Shown here: in pieces, positions 1 through 6,824 of the stretch
How the letters are laid out: each line of letters opens with the position of its first letter
Position numbering within the stretch: position 1 is the first letter of the stretch
Source: Rhodobacter sp.
GTDB lineage: Bacteria; Pseudomonadota; Alphaproteobacteria; Rhodobacterales; Rhodobacteraceae
Reading direction: 5' to 3'
Assembly (NCBI GenBank): GCA_027487575.1
Contig: JAIYDJ010000080.1
Coordinates: 1 to 32,125, forward strand
DNA: 32,125 nt
Notes under the pieces: model-generated
Database searches by the model: none
Seen by the model: the letters and a program-made list of their open reading frames with translations, nothing else
What the model was told of the DNA's origin: nothing
Position numbers and translations under genes: made by a program

Positions 1-971
1 GCATGCCCCAGATCGCCGAAATCCCGGGGTTCGCGGTCATAGACATATTCGCCGACACCGCCCGAAAACATCATCCCCGCGATGTTCGACAGGTCCGGGG
101 GCAGGTCGGTCAGAAACAGGTGCGCAGCCTCGCCCTTCCCTGTCAGCGCGGCAATCAGAAGGTCGGCCATGCCGCTTGCGATCCGCGCGCGACCCGCGTC
201 GTCCAGGGCGGAACCGATGGTCAGATCAAGGCCCGCCCGCCGCGCATGGTGCGCGCCCGAGGGGTCAAGCCGGACCACCCGCCCCGCATCGGTGACGATC
301 AGCCGCCCGCCGATGTGCAGGGCCGCCGTCCACAGGATGCGGCCCGCCTCGACCAGCGCCAGTTTCGTGGTTCCGCCGCCGATGTCGATGTTCAGGATCC
401 GTGAGCCGGTATCGTGGCTGGCGCGCGCCGCGCCAGAGCCGTAGGCGGCCAGCATCGCCTCCATGTGGTTGCCGGCGGTTGCGGTGACGAAATCGCCGCC
501 GCGTTCCGCCAGAACCCGCGCGACGGCCGACGCGTTTTCGCGCCGCAGCGCCTCGCCTGTCAGGATCACCACTCCGGTGTCGATGTTCTGCGGGCGCACC
601 CCGGCTTCGGCATAGGCCGCGTCGATGATCGCGCCGAGGGCGCCGGCATCGATGGTGTGTTCGTCAAGATAGGGCGTGAAGGAGACCGGGGATTCATAGA
701 TCGTGCGCCGTTCAACGATCACGTAGCGGCTGGTCAGGTCCTTCGACCGGCGCTGCAGATGGATGTTCGAGAAGATGACCTGTGTCCCGGCAGACCCGAC
801 GTCGATGCCCACGGACGATAGCGCGACGTTGTCGCGCAGCCAGATCGGATTCTCTTCCAGTGGGCCGGGGTCGATGTCGTCATGGTCATGGTCGGCATCC
901 TCGCCATGCTCATGCGCTTCCCATTCCGTCAGGCGGTGGTCGTCGATGGTATGCGCGGGTTTTCCGGACAT
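1..971 (-). CDS. eutA: EutA-family reactivase-like ATPase, 5' part only (runs off the left edge)
   Basis: The leftward frame opens at ATG 971 and stays open to the window edge, giving 323 residues; the family is about 470 long, so the 3' third is missing. EutA reactivates cobalamin-dependent ethanolamine ammonia-lyase by ATP-driven exchange of damaged cofactor. The actin/Hsp70-like fold shows as an N-terminal phosphate loop (VGIDVGSAGTQVIFS, near residue 55), the segment GDFVTATAG, and a second phosphate loop around residues 194-203 (NIDIGGGTTK); SGGVGEY lies near the end of the visible part. Residues 18-34 form an extra acidic and histidine-rich stretch (HEHGEDADHDHDD) that I do not associate with characterised EutA. 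The gene diverges from a double cupin across 130 bp carrying an operator-like palindrome. No eutB or eutC is visible, so the partner enzyme could lie to the left or be something else. Family call is firm, the role is not. Confidence 0.82.
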   Translation of the reverse strand, partial: MSGKPAHTIDDHRLTEWEAHEHGEDADHDHDDIDPGPLEENPIWLRDNVALSSVGIDVGSAGTQVIFSNIHLQRRSKDLTSRYVIVERRTIYESPVSFTPYLDEHTIDAGALGAIIDAAYAEAGVRPQNIDTGVVILTGEALRRENASAVARVLAERGGDFVTATAGNHMEAMLAAYGSGAARASHDTGSRILNIDIGGGTTKLALVEAGRILWTAALHIGGRLIVTDAGRVVRLDPSGAHHARRAGLDLTIGSALDDAGRARIASGMADLLIAALTGKGEAAHLFLTDLPPDLSNIAGMMFSGGVGEYVYDREPRDFGDLGH

Positions 972-981
972 CGGCAAGGCT

Positions 982-997
982 GTTCCTCTATGCGGAC
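982..997. promoter_or_regulatory. Operator-like imperfect palindrome, copy A
   Basis: Read on the minus strand the site is GTCCGCATAGAGGAAC. It lies 11-26 bp upstream of the EutA-like start codon and about 105 bp upstream of the double-cupin start. It matches copy B (TTCCGCATATAGGAAT) at 13 of 16 positions, and copy C more loosely. The half-sites TCC and GGA are separated as in many IclR-family operators; that family assignment is inference. Confidence 0.55.
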
Positions 998-1101
998 CAT
1001 CGGTCCATTGACGGAAGCTTAGAGGGAACGTAACCATGTGGCAATGGGTCTGTGCGCTGTCGCCACGGGAAACCCGGAATCACTGCAGCGGAGGGATGGG
1101 G

Positions 1102-2217
1102 ATGGTCAAGTCGGCAATCGTGTCGGACAAGCTCGCCGAAAAGTTCAAGACGGAAAAGGAAACGCCCTACACCCGCTGGGTCGCGGCCGAGGGGCTGCGG
1201 ATTCTGGACGGCATCTATGTGCCGGACCTGAACACGGTCGAGTTGCAGCCCTGGGCGCGGCGCGGCGGCAATGCGGTGTTCATCAACCACGACGGATCGC
1301 GCACCTCGAACGATTGCTACGTGATGGAGATCCCGCCGGGGGGCAAACTGGAACCGCTGCGGCAACTGTACGAAGAGATGATCCTGATCCTGTCGGGGCG
1401 CGGATCGACGACCGTGTGGAACGACAAGGGCGACCGCATCACCTTTGAATGGGGTCCGGGCGCGATCTTCGGCATTCCGCTGAACGCCAGCCACCAGCAC
1501 TTCAACGGGTCGGGCAGCGCGCCCGCGCGGTTCTGTTCGGTCACCAACCTGCCGCCCCTGATGAACATCTTCGAAGAACCGGAATTCATCTTTGGCACCA
1601 GCTATGACTTCAAGGGCCGCTTCAACGGCGAGCCGGACTACTTTGCCAACAAGGGCGAACAGAAGGGCCTGCTTCTGGAAACCAACTTTGTCGCCGATGC
1701 GGTCAACCTGCCGCTGATCGAGGCGAAAGAGCGCGGGGCAGGGGGCGGGCATATCCGGTTCCAGTTGGCGAAAAGCAGCATGAACAGCCACATCAGCCAG
1801 TTCCCGGTCGGCACCTACAAGAAGTGCCACCGCCACGGCCCCGGCGCGCATGTCATCATCCTGTCGGGCGAGGGCTACAGTCTGATGTATCCCGAAGGCG
1901 AAGAACCGATCCGGTATGAATGGAAGGTAGGCTCGCTGATCACGCCGCCGAACATGTGGTATCACCAGCACTTCAACACCGGCACGTCCCCGGCGCGCTA
2001 TCTGGCGTTCAAGCATGAAGGGGTGGCCATCCGCAACGCGCAGGGCGTGCCGAAAGCGTGGATTTCGCAGCGGATCGGTGGCGACCAGATCGACTATGCC
2101 GACGAAAGCCAGGAGGTGCGGACGATGTTCGCCGACGCGCTGGCCCGTCACGGCATGACGCCGAAGATGGACAAAGCCTATGAGGCCGAACTTCCCGATC
2201 TGCCGCCCAAGGCCTGA
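1102..2217 (+). CDS. Double-cupin (bicupin) protein, putative dioxygenase-like
   Basis: 371 residues with two cupin barrels. The first spans roughly residues 70-150 and the second roughly 225-320. The second keeps a metal-binding pattern, HRH followed by a further His after four residues (CHRHGPGAHV), and a later WYHQHF. The first barrel lacks the HxH pair (its motif reads PLRQLYEE) but keeps SHQHF. This resembles bicupins such as gentisate 1,2-dioxygenase, in which only one barrel is catalytic, but I cannot assign a substrate. ATG 1102 is chosen because GGAGGG at 1090-1095 sits 6 nt upstream; ATG 1096 is too close to that site and ATG 1036 has no ribosome site. The gene diverges from the EutA-like gene and converges with the Rieske ferredoxin gene. 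It probably acts in the same pathway as the Rieske oxygenase. Confidence 0.85.
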   Translation: MVKSAIVSDKLAEKFKTEKETPYTRWVAAEGLRILDGIYVPDLNTVELQPWARRGGNAVFINHDGSRTSNDCYVMEIPPGGKLEPLRQLYEEMILILSGRGSTTVWNDKGDRITFEWGPGAIFGIPLNASHQHFNGSGSAPARFCSVTNLPPLMNIFEEPEFIFGTSYDFKGRFNGEPDYFANKGEQKGLLLETNFVADAVNLPLIEAKERGAGGGHIRFQLAKSSMNSHISQFPVGTYKKCHRHGPGAHVIILSGEGYSLMYPEGEEPIRYEWKVGSLITPPNMWYHQHFNTGTSPARYLAFKHEGVAIRNAQGVPKAWISQRIGGDQIDYADESQEVRTMFADALARHGMTPKMDKAYEAELPDLPPKA

Positions 2218-2229
2218 TCCGGCACCGAT

Positions 2230-2256
2230 GCCCCGCATGGTTCAGCCATGCGGGGC
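2230..2256. terminator. Hairpin between convergent genes, likely bidirectional terminator
   Basis: An 11-bp perfect stem, GCCCCGCATGG at 2230-2240 with CCATGCGGGGC at 2246-2256, with a 5-nt loop. It lies between the stop of the double cupin (2217) and the stop of the Rieske ferredoxin (2263). Neither side has a T tract, so intrinsic termination would be of the U-poor kind. Confidence 0.6.
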
Positions 2257-2262
2257 GCATCC

Positions 2263-2577
2263 TCAGATCTCGATCATCACCCGGCCATCGCGCACGATGG
2301 TCGTGTAGACCTTCAACGGCACCGTGCAGGGCGGCTCGATGACCTCACCGGTGCGGATGTCGAAACTGCCCTGGTGAAAGTCGCACTCGATTTCGAACCC
2401 GGTCAGGCAGCCTTCATGCAGAAGTCCCGGCCCATGGGTGCAATGGTCGTCGGTGACATAGAACGCGTCGCCGACGCGGAACACGGCAAGCGTAAGTCCC
2501 TTCGCCACAACCTGCACCGCCGAGCCGGGATCGACCGCGTCGATGCCGATCAGGTCGAGGGTTTCCAAGGTGCTCAT
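2263..2577 (-). CDS. Rieske-type [2Fe-2S] ferredoxin of an oxygenase system
   Basis: 104 residues, the usual length for a stand-alone Rieske ferredoxin that feeds electrons to a ring-hydroxylating oxygenase. The cluster ligands are visible as C46-x-H48 (CTHGPG) and C65-x2-H68 (CDFH). The start at 2577 is supported by GAAGGAG 5 nt upstream; the frame is open further upstream but without a ribosome site. It diverges from the Rieske oxygenase gene across a promoter region with operator copy B, so the two are probably co-regulated electron-transfer partners. The reductase that would reduce it is not in the window. Phthalate 4,5-dioxygenases usually pair with a one-piece FMN/plant-ferredoxin reductase, so a separate Rieske ferredoxin is a slightly different arrangement. 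Confidence 0.9.
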   Translation of the reverse strand: MSTLETLDLIGIDAVDPGSAVQVVAKGLTLAVFRVGDAFYVTDDHCTHGPGLLHEGCLTGFEIECDFHQGSFDIRTGEVIEPPCTVPLKVYTTIVRDGRVMIEI

Positions 2578-2641
2578 TTTCTCTCCTTCAGAGTTGACGC
2601 GGTACCGCACCGGATATACCTTCAGCGTTAAGAGAACGGTG

Positions 2642-2657
2642 TTCCGCATATAGGAAT
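2642..2657. promoter_or_regulatory. Operator-like imperfect palindrome, copy B
   Basis: TTCCGCATATAGGAAT lies between the divergent starts of the Rieske ferredoxin (2577) and the Rieske oxygenase (2746). TTCC and GGAA half-sites are separated by 7 bp. A looser related element, AGCGTTAAGAGAAC, precedes it at 2624-2637, and a similar AGCTTAGAGGGAAC occurs at 1016-1029 beside copy A, so sites may be paired. Best explained as the control site for both divergent transcripts. Confidence 0.6.
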
Positions 2658-2745
2658 GACTGAGACCTAGCAAAACCGCCCTCGCGCGTCAATGTCGTCG
2701 CGGCGGAATCAGGCCGCAAAGCCCTGCGACACAGAGGAGAACCCG

Positions 2746-4032
2746 ATGCTGACCAAGGAAGTGAACGATCTTCTGACCCAGACCACACCGGGAACGCCGA
2801 TGGGGTCGATGTTCCGGAAATACTGGATTCCCGCGTTGTTGGCGAGCGAGCTGCCCGCAAACGACAGCGCGCCGGTCCGTGTCAAGCTGCTGGGTGAAAG
2901 GCTTGTGGCGTTCCGGGATTCGGAGGGCCGCTATGGTCTGATCGACGAATTCTGCGCGCATCGCGGCGTGTCGCTGTGGTTCGGGCGCAACGAGGAGGGC
3001 GGTCTGCGCTGTCCCTACCATGGCTGGAAATACGACCATACCGGCCAGTGCATCGATGTCCCGTCCGAGGCGGCCGAGTCGGGGTTCTGCCAGAAGATCA
3101 AGCTGACCGGCTACCCGTTGGTGAAGATCGGCGATATCCTGTGGACCCACATGGGCGACAAGGCCGAACGTCCGCCGCTGCCGGTGTGGGAGTTCTGCAC
3201 GGTGCCTGAAGAGCAGACCTTTACCAGCAAGCGCTGGCAGGAATGCAACTGGCTGCAGGCGATGGAAGGCGGGATCGATTCCAGCCATGTGTCGTTCCTG
3301 CATTCCGGATCGCTGAAGACCGACCCGCTGTTCCGGGGTGCTGCGGGCAACAAGTACAACCAGCAGGACCGCAAGCCGGTGTTCGAGGTGGTCGATGCCC
3401 CCGGCGGCCTGTTCATCGGCGCACGCCGCAATGCCGAGGACGGGCAATACTACTGGCGCATCACGCCTTGGGTGATGCCTTCGTTCACCATGGTGCCGCC
3501 GCGCGGTGACCATCCGATGCACGGGCATTTCTGGATTCCGATCGACGATGAAAACTGCTGGGCATGGTCATTCGACTATCACCCGACCCGCGCGCTAAGC
3601 GCCGAAGAACGGCAGTCGATGATCGACGGCTACGGCGTGCATAACCAGTATGTCCCCGGCACGTTCCGCCCGCTGCAGAACAAGGACAACGACTATCTGA
3701 TGGACCGCGAGGCACAGCGCCGGGGCGAGACCTATTCCGGCGTCTGGGGCATCGCGATGCAGGATGCGTCTTTGCAGGAAAGCATGGGGCCGATCGTGGA
3801 CCGCACCAAGGAAAACCTCGTGTCCACCGACAACGGCATCATCATGGCGCGCAACCGGTTGCGCCGTGCGGTGCAGGCGCTGGTGAAATCCGGCGCAACG
3901 CCCCCCGGCATCGACCCGGCGCACCAGAAGGTCCGGTCGGTCGCGGCAGTGCTGCCTGCCGATGCGCCGTTCGTCGAAGCCTGCCGCGAGGATCTGACCG
4001 TCCGGCCCGGTGTCAAGCAGACGTCGGTGTAG
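2746..4032 (+). CDS. Rieske non-heme iron oxygenase, large (alpha) subunit, phthalate 4,5-dioxygenase-like
   Basis: 428 residues. The N-terminal Rieske domain shows C70-x-H72 (FCAHRG) and C89-x2-H92 (CPYHGW). The catalytic domain carries the mononuclear iron motif GGIDSSHVSFLH, with the bridging Asp and two His ligands typical of the family. The sequence style, for example the LQAMEGGIDSSH context, is that of single-component-alpha oxygenases such as phthalate 4,5-dioxygenase, which have no beta subunit; none is present here. It would hydroxylate an aromatic or related carboxylated substrate using O2. ATG 2746 follows GAGGAG with good spacing. It is the first gene of a tight rightward run ending with two permeases. 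Exact substrate unknown. Confidence 0.88.
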   Translation: MLTKEVNDLLTQTTPGTPMGSMFRKYWIPALLASELPANDSAPVRVKLLGERLVAFRDSEGRYGLIDEFCAHRGVSLWFGRNEEGGLRCPYHGWKYDHTGQCIDVPSEAAESGFCQKIKLTGYPLVKIGDILWTHMGDKAERPPLPVWEFCTVPEEQTFTSKRWQECNWLQAMEGGIDSSHVSFLHSGSLKTDPLFRGAAGNKYNQQDRKPVFEVVDAPGGLFIGARRNAEDGQYYWRITPWVMPSFTMVPPRGDHPMHGHFWIPIDDENCWAWSFDYHPTRALSAEERQSMIDGYGVHNQYVPGTFRPLQNKDNDYLMDREAQRRGETYSGVWGIAMQDASLQESMGPIVDRTKENLVSTDNGIIMARNRLRRAVQALVKSGATPPGIDPAHQKVRSVAAVLPADAPFVEACREDLTVRPGVKQTSV

Positions 4033-4033
4033 C

Positions 4034-4573
4034 ATGCACGATGACGACACGCCGTTCCGCACGCCGGTGCCGACCTTCGATCGGCCGACCCTGCTGAGTT
4101 CCTGCGCACAGGCAACCACGGCAGAAGAAGCGCGGTTTCGCGTGCAGTATCCGAACGCCGCCCCGCGCAGTTCGCGGATCGTCGCGCTGGATGACGGGGC
4201 GGCGCGGATGATGGACGACATCATTGCGGAACCCCGGCCTGCGGCGCATTTCCTGAAGGTCGCGCCGCGACAGCCGGACATCAGTCCCAACGAGGTGGTT
4301 CTGTTGCGCCTCGACGGTGACGAGGCGCTGTTGTCGACCGAGTTGGCGGGGGCGGATGTCGTGGTGCTGATCGCCACTTCGGCGCAGGGCAGGCGCGCGG
4401 CCGAGATCATCGGCAGGGTGGCGCGCGCAGCTTCAGTGACGACGGCCGGGCTGATCGTGACCGCCGATGCGGCCGATGACGTGGTGCGCATGATGCGCCC
4501 GGTGACGGGCGTGCTTGTGGTGTCACCGGATGCCGACCATCTGGCCGCCATGCTCAGCGCCCTGCGGGCCTGA
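4034..4573 (+). CDS. Hypothetical protein, 179 aa, between the oxygenase and the aldolase genes
   Basis: I do not recognise this protein. It starts one base after the oxygenase stop (ATG 4034) without a clear ribosome site, so translation is probably coupled, and it ends one base before the aldolase ATG. There is no signal peptide or membrane segment. The C-terminal half reads like alternating beta strands and helices (for example ADVVVLIATSAQGRRAAEII, then TAGLIVTADA), a pattern of a small Rossmann-like or FtsZ-like alpha/beta domain. No cysteine or histidine cluster suggests metal catalysis. Its fixed place between an oxygenase and a decarboxylase-like aldolase suggests a pathway-specific role, perhaps an accessory subunit. 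Confidence 0.8.
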   Translation: MHDDDTPFRTPVPTFDRPTLLSSCAQATTAEEARFRVQYPNAAPRSSRIVALDDGAARMMDDIIAEPRPAAHFLKVAPRQPDISPNEVVLLRLDGDEALLSTELAGADVVVLIATSAQGRRAAEIIGRVARAASVTTAGLIVTADAADDVVRMMRPVTGVLVVSPDADHLAAMLSALRA

Positions 4574-4574
4574 C

Positions 4575-5243
4575 ATGGACAAGGACGCCGATCTGGCCGT
4601 TATCGGACGGGCGCTGCGGTTTCTGGTCCGCACGGGGATCGTGGACTACAACGGCCATGCCTCGCGGCGCACGGCGGACGGGTTTGTCCTGAACTCTGCC
4701 GACAGCAACCGCGCGCAGGTCACGGCGGCGGACCTTTCGTACCTTGGGCTGGACGGCACCCTGCTGGCCGGGCCACGGCCCCCGAACGAAGCGCCGCTGC
4801 ACGCGGCCATCTATGCAGCGCGCGCGGATGTGAACGCCGTGGTGCACGGCCACCCGAACCATCTGACCCTGCTGTCGTCCGCGCGGCACCCCCTTGCGCC
4901 GGTCATTCCGCAGGGCGCGCTGGTGTGGGATATGCCGGTTTATCCCTTCGCCCACTCGATCTCGACACAGGAACGCGGGCGGGCGGTGGCCGTGCAGCGG
5001 GGCCGTGGGCGCGGTACAATCCTGCAAGGCCATGGCATCGTCACGGTCGGGGCCGATCTGACCGAGGCCTGCGCGCTTGCGCATTATGCCGAACAGACCG
5101 CCCTGCGTCAGGTGCAGGCGGCCCCCCTTGGCGGTGCTGCATCGCTGACCCCGGACGAGGTCGCGGAATATCGCGCCACCCTTGATTCCCGTGCGCTTTT
5201 TGCCAAGTGCGAGGCGTTCCATCTGACCCCTGAAAGGGACTGA
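4575..5243 (+). CDS. Class II aldolase/adducin-family protein, possible decarboxylase
   Basis: 222 residues, the normal length of the family, which covers fuculose-phosphate aldolase, 3,4-dihydroxyphthalate decarboxylase and related metal-dependent C-C lyases. The expected site is visible: acidic E72 (NEAPLH), the metal pair H91 and H93 (HGHP) and the third His near residue 153 (LQGHGIVTVG). Following a phthalate-dioxygenase-like gene, decarboxylation of a dihydroxylated dicarboxylate is the most attractive role, by analogy with 3,4-dihydroxyphthalate decarboxylase, but the required dihydrodiol dehydrogenase is not seen next to it. ATG 4575 lies one base after the previous stop. Family assignment is solid; reaction is inference. 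Confidence 0.85.
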   Translation: MDKDADLAVIGRALRFLVRTGIVDYNGHASRRTADGFVLNSADSNRAQVTAADLSYLGLDGTLLAGPRPPNEAPLHAAIYAARADVNAVVHGHPNHLTLLSSARHPLAPVIPQGALVWDMPVYPFAHSISTQERGRAVAVQRGRGRGTILQGHGIVTVGADLTEACALAHYAEQTALRQVQAAPLGGAASLTPDEVAEYRATLDSRALFAKCEAFHLTPERD

Positions 5244-5246
5244 CCC

Positions 5247-5711
5247 ATGTGCGGCGAACTTGACGAAGATGTGCATATCAATGCCGAAATCCACAACCGC
5301 CTGACGATCCTGTCGCGCAGGCTGGGCGTCAGCGCGGGGCCGCAGCCGGGCGATCCCGGCCCGCTTGCCGCGACCGAGGACCGGTCGGCCTACATGCAAC
5401 GCCTGTTCGAGACGGGGCTTTCGGCGGCGCTGGACGACGTGGCCGGGGCCGCCGAAACCGAACGGATCGACGCGATCGCAGCGCAGGCCATTGCCCTTGC
5501 GCGGTTGGCCGGGTTCCTTGCCGGGCAGTTGCCGCCCGATGCCGATCTGTTCCGTGGGGTGATCGAGGCGATGACCGAAGGTCACGCCGAACCGCGCCGC
5601 ATGGCCGACCAGATCCGGGCGTCGATGGAGGATCATCACCATCACCATCACCATGATGGCGAAGATCATGACCACGATCACGGCCAGCATCACCACCACC
5701 ACCATGGCTGA
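5247..5711 (+). CDS. Hypothetical protein with a polyhistidine C-terminal tail
   Basis: 154 residues, not recognised. Residues 1 to about 125 are predicted soluble and helical, with no signal peptide. The last 27 residues hold 16 histidines in three runs (seven His, then alternating His/Asp, then six His), a composition seen in nickel, cobalt, zinc or copper storage and delivery proteins. AAGGGA lies upstream of ATG 5247, 3 nt after the aldolase stop. The last 8 bases overlap the start of the permease gene that follows, so the two proteins are probably made together. A metal-handling or metal-sensing partner of the permeases is the likeliest role, but nothing here proves it. Confidence 0.82.
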   Translation: MCGELDEDVHINAEIHNRLTILSRRLGVSAGPQPGDPGPLAATEDRSAYMQRLFETGLSAALDDVAGAAETERIDAIAAQAIALARLAGFLAGQLPPDADLFRGVIEAMTEGHAEPRRMADQIRASMEDHHHHHHHDGEDHDHDHGQHHHHHHG

Positions 5712-6312
5712 ACCCGAAGCGCCACCGAACACGTTCTGGCGCAATCCGCGCTGGTGGCGGGCCTGGGCCGCCGCCGGGTTCGGCCCGATGTTCGTGGTGT
5801 TCTGCGTGCTGGCACTCGTCAGCGGGGCCTTGGTCTGGCATCTGAAAGGCCCGGATGTCTTCTGGCAGGCCCTGCAGGAAGATCTGGCGATGGTCTGGCA
5901 GACCGTGCCGCGGGTCGTCGTGGCCGTCGGGGCGGCATCGATCCTGTGGGTGCTGATGCCGCGCGAAAAGCTGTCGGCGCTGGTGGGACGCAATGCAGGG
6001 GTGCGCGGATTGATCTTTGCCTCGATGGCGGGGGCGGTCACGCCGGGGGGGCCCACGTCGGCCTTTGCCCTGCTGGCGATGCTGGGCGCGGTCGGTGCGG
6101 ATCGCGGGACGCTGGTGGCCTATATCTCGGCCTGGGCGACGCTGGGGCTGCAACGCATCCTGATCTGGGACATGCCGATGATGGGGTTCGACTTTTCCGC
6201 GCTGCGCTTTGCCGCGACGCTGCCGTTGCCGGTCTGCGCGGGTCTTCTGGCGCGCGCTTTGCCGATCACGCTGAACCTCAAGGAAGAACGTCGTCTGCGG
6301 GACAAGCTATGA
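5704..6312 (+). CDS. Half-size predicted permease, first of a paralogous pair
   Basis: 202 residues with about five hydrophobic segments (near 25-47, 68-86, 100-112, 118-133 and 168-188). It carries TPGGPTSAF (113-121), LVAYISAW (137-144), R151 and the WDMP motif with P158. The same motifs with identical spacing occur in the next gene. This looks like the predicted-permease family that includes ArsP-type transporters (PF03773), in which a full-length protein is normally around 300 or more residues containing both halves. ATG 5704 overlaps the upstream stop by 8 bp and lacks its own ribosome site, consistent with translational coupling; an upstream in-frame ATG at 5653 would add a Thr-rich leader that is only the out-of-frame reading of the His codons. 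Substrate unknown. Confidence 0.8.
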   Translation: MAEPEAPPNTFWRNPRWWRAWAAAGFGPMFVVFCVLALVSGALVWHLKGPDVFWQALQEDLAMVWQTVPRVVVAVGAASILWVLMPREKLSALVGRNAGVRGLIFASMAGAVTPGGPTSAFALLAMLGAVGADRGTLVAYISAWATLGLQRILIWDMPMMGFDFSALRFAATLPLPVCAGLLARALPITLNLKEERRLRDKL

Positions 6313-6806
6313 ACATCGGCACGATCATCATGGGGGCGATCTGCGCCGGGCTGATCGTGGTCGTCCTGCGGCGCGGGCGCGAACCTTCGCTGGACGCGCT
6401 GGAACGCTGGCTGGAACAGTTCGCCTATGTCATCCCGCAGCTTGCCGTTGCCCTGCTGACGGCGGGGTTTCTGGCCAAACTGATCCCCGGTGAATTCATC
6501 GCCGGATTGCTGGGACCAGAGGCCGGGTGGTGGGCCCTGATCATCGGGGCGGTGGCCGGGCCGATCATTCCGGCTGGCCCGATCCTCGCATTCTCGATCG
6601 CGGCGCTGTTCGAGCGTGCGGGCGCCACCCCCGAGGCGCTGGTGGCCTTCATCACCAGTTGGAGCCTTTTCACCCTTCACCGCGTCATCACCTATGAAAT
6701 CCCGCTGCTCGGCCTCAGCTTTCTGCGGTTGCGGCTGCTGTCGGTCGGGCTGATGCCGATCTGCGCCGGACTGATCGCAGCCGGGATATTGCGGTTGATT
6801 GGGTAA
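6309..6806 (+). CDS. Half-size predicted permease, second of a paralogous pair
   Basis: 165 residues with about five hydrophobic segments. It repeats the core of the preceding gene: IPAGPILAF (87-95), LVAFITSW (111-118), R125 and YEIP with P132. The 16-, 7- and 7-residue gaps between these elements are the same as in the first half, so the two proteins descend from one duplicated domain and probably form a heterodimeric transporter. The start overlaps the upstream stop in an ATGA arrangement. It is the last gene of the rightward run; the convergent thiamine-diphosphate enzyme ends 18 bp further on. The transported compound could be a pathway substrate or a metal, given the His-rich neighbour. 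Confidence 0.8.
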   Translation: MNIGTIIMGAICAGLIVVVLRRGREPSLDALERWLEQFAYVIPQLAVALLTAGFLAKLIPGEFIAGLLGPEAGWWALIIGAVAGPIIPAGPILAFSIAALFERAGATPEALVAFITSWSLFTLHRVITYEIPLLGLSFLRLRLLSVGLMPICAGLIAAGILRLIG

Positions 6807-6824
6807 ATCCCGCCGCCCGCAGGG

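Noticed and set aside
988..2238. Open frame of 416 codons opposite the double cupin
   Set aside because: Antisense shadow: the forward strand carries the cupin motifs and a good ribosome site.
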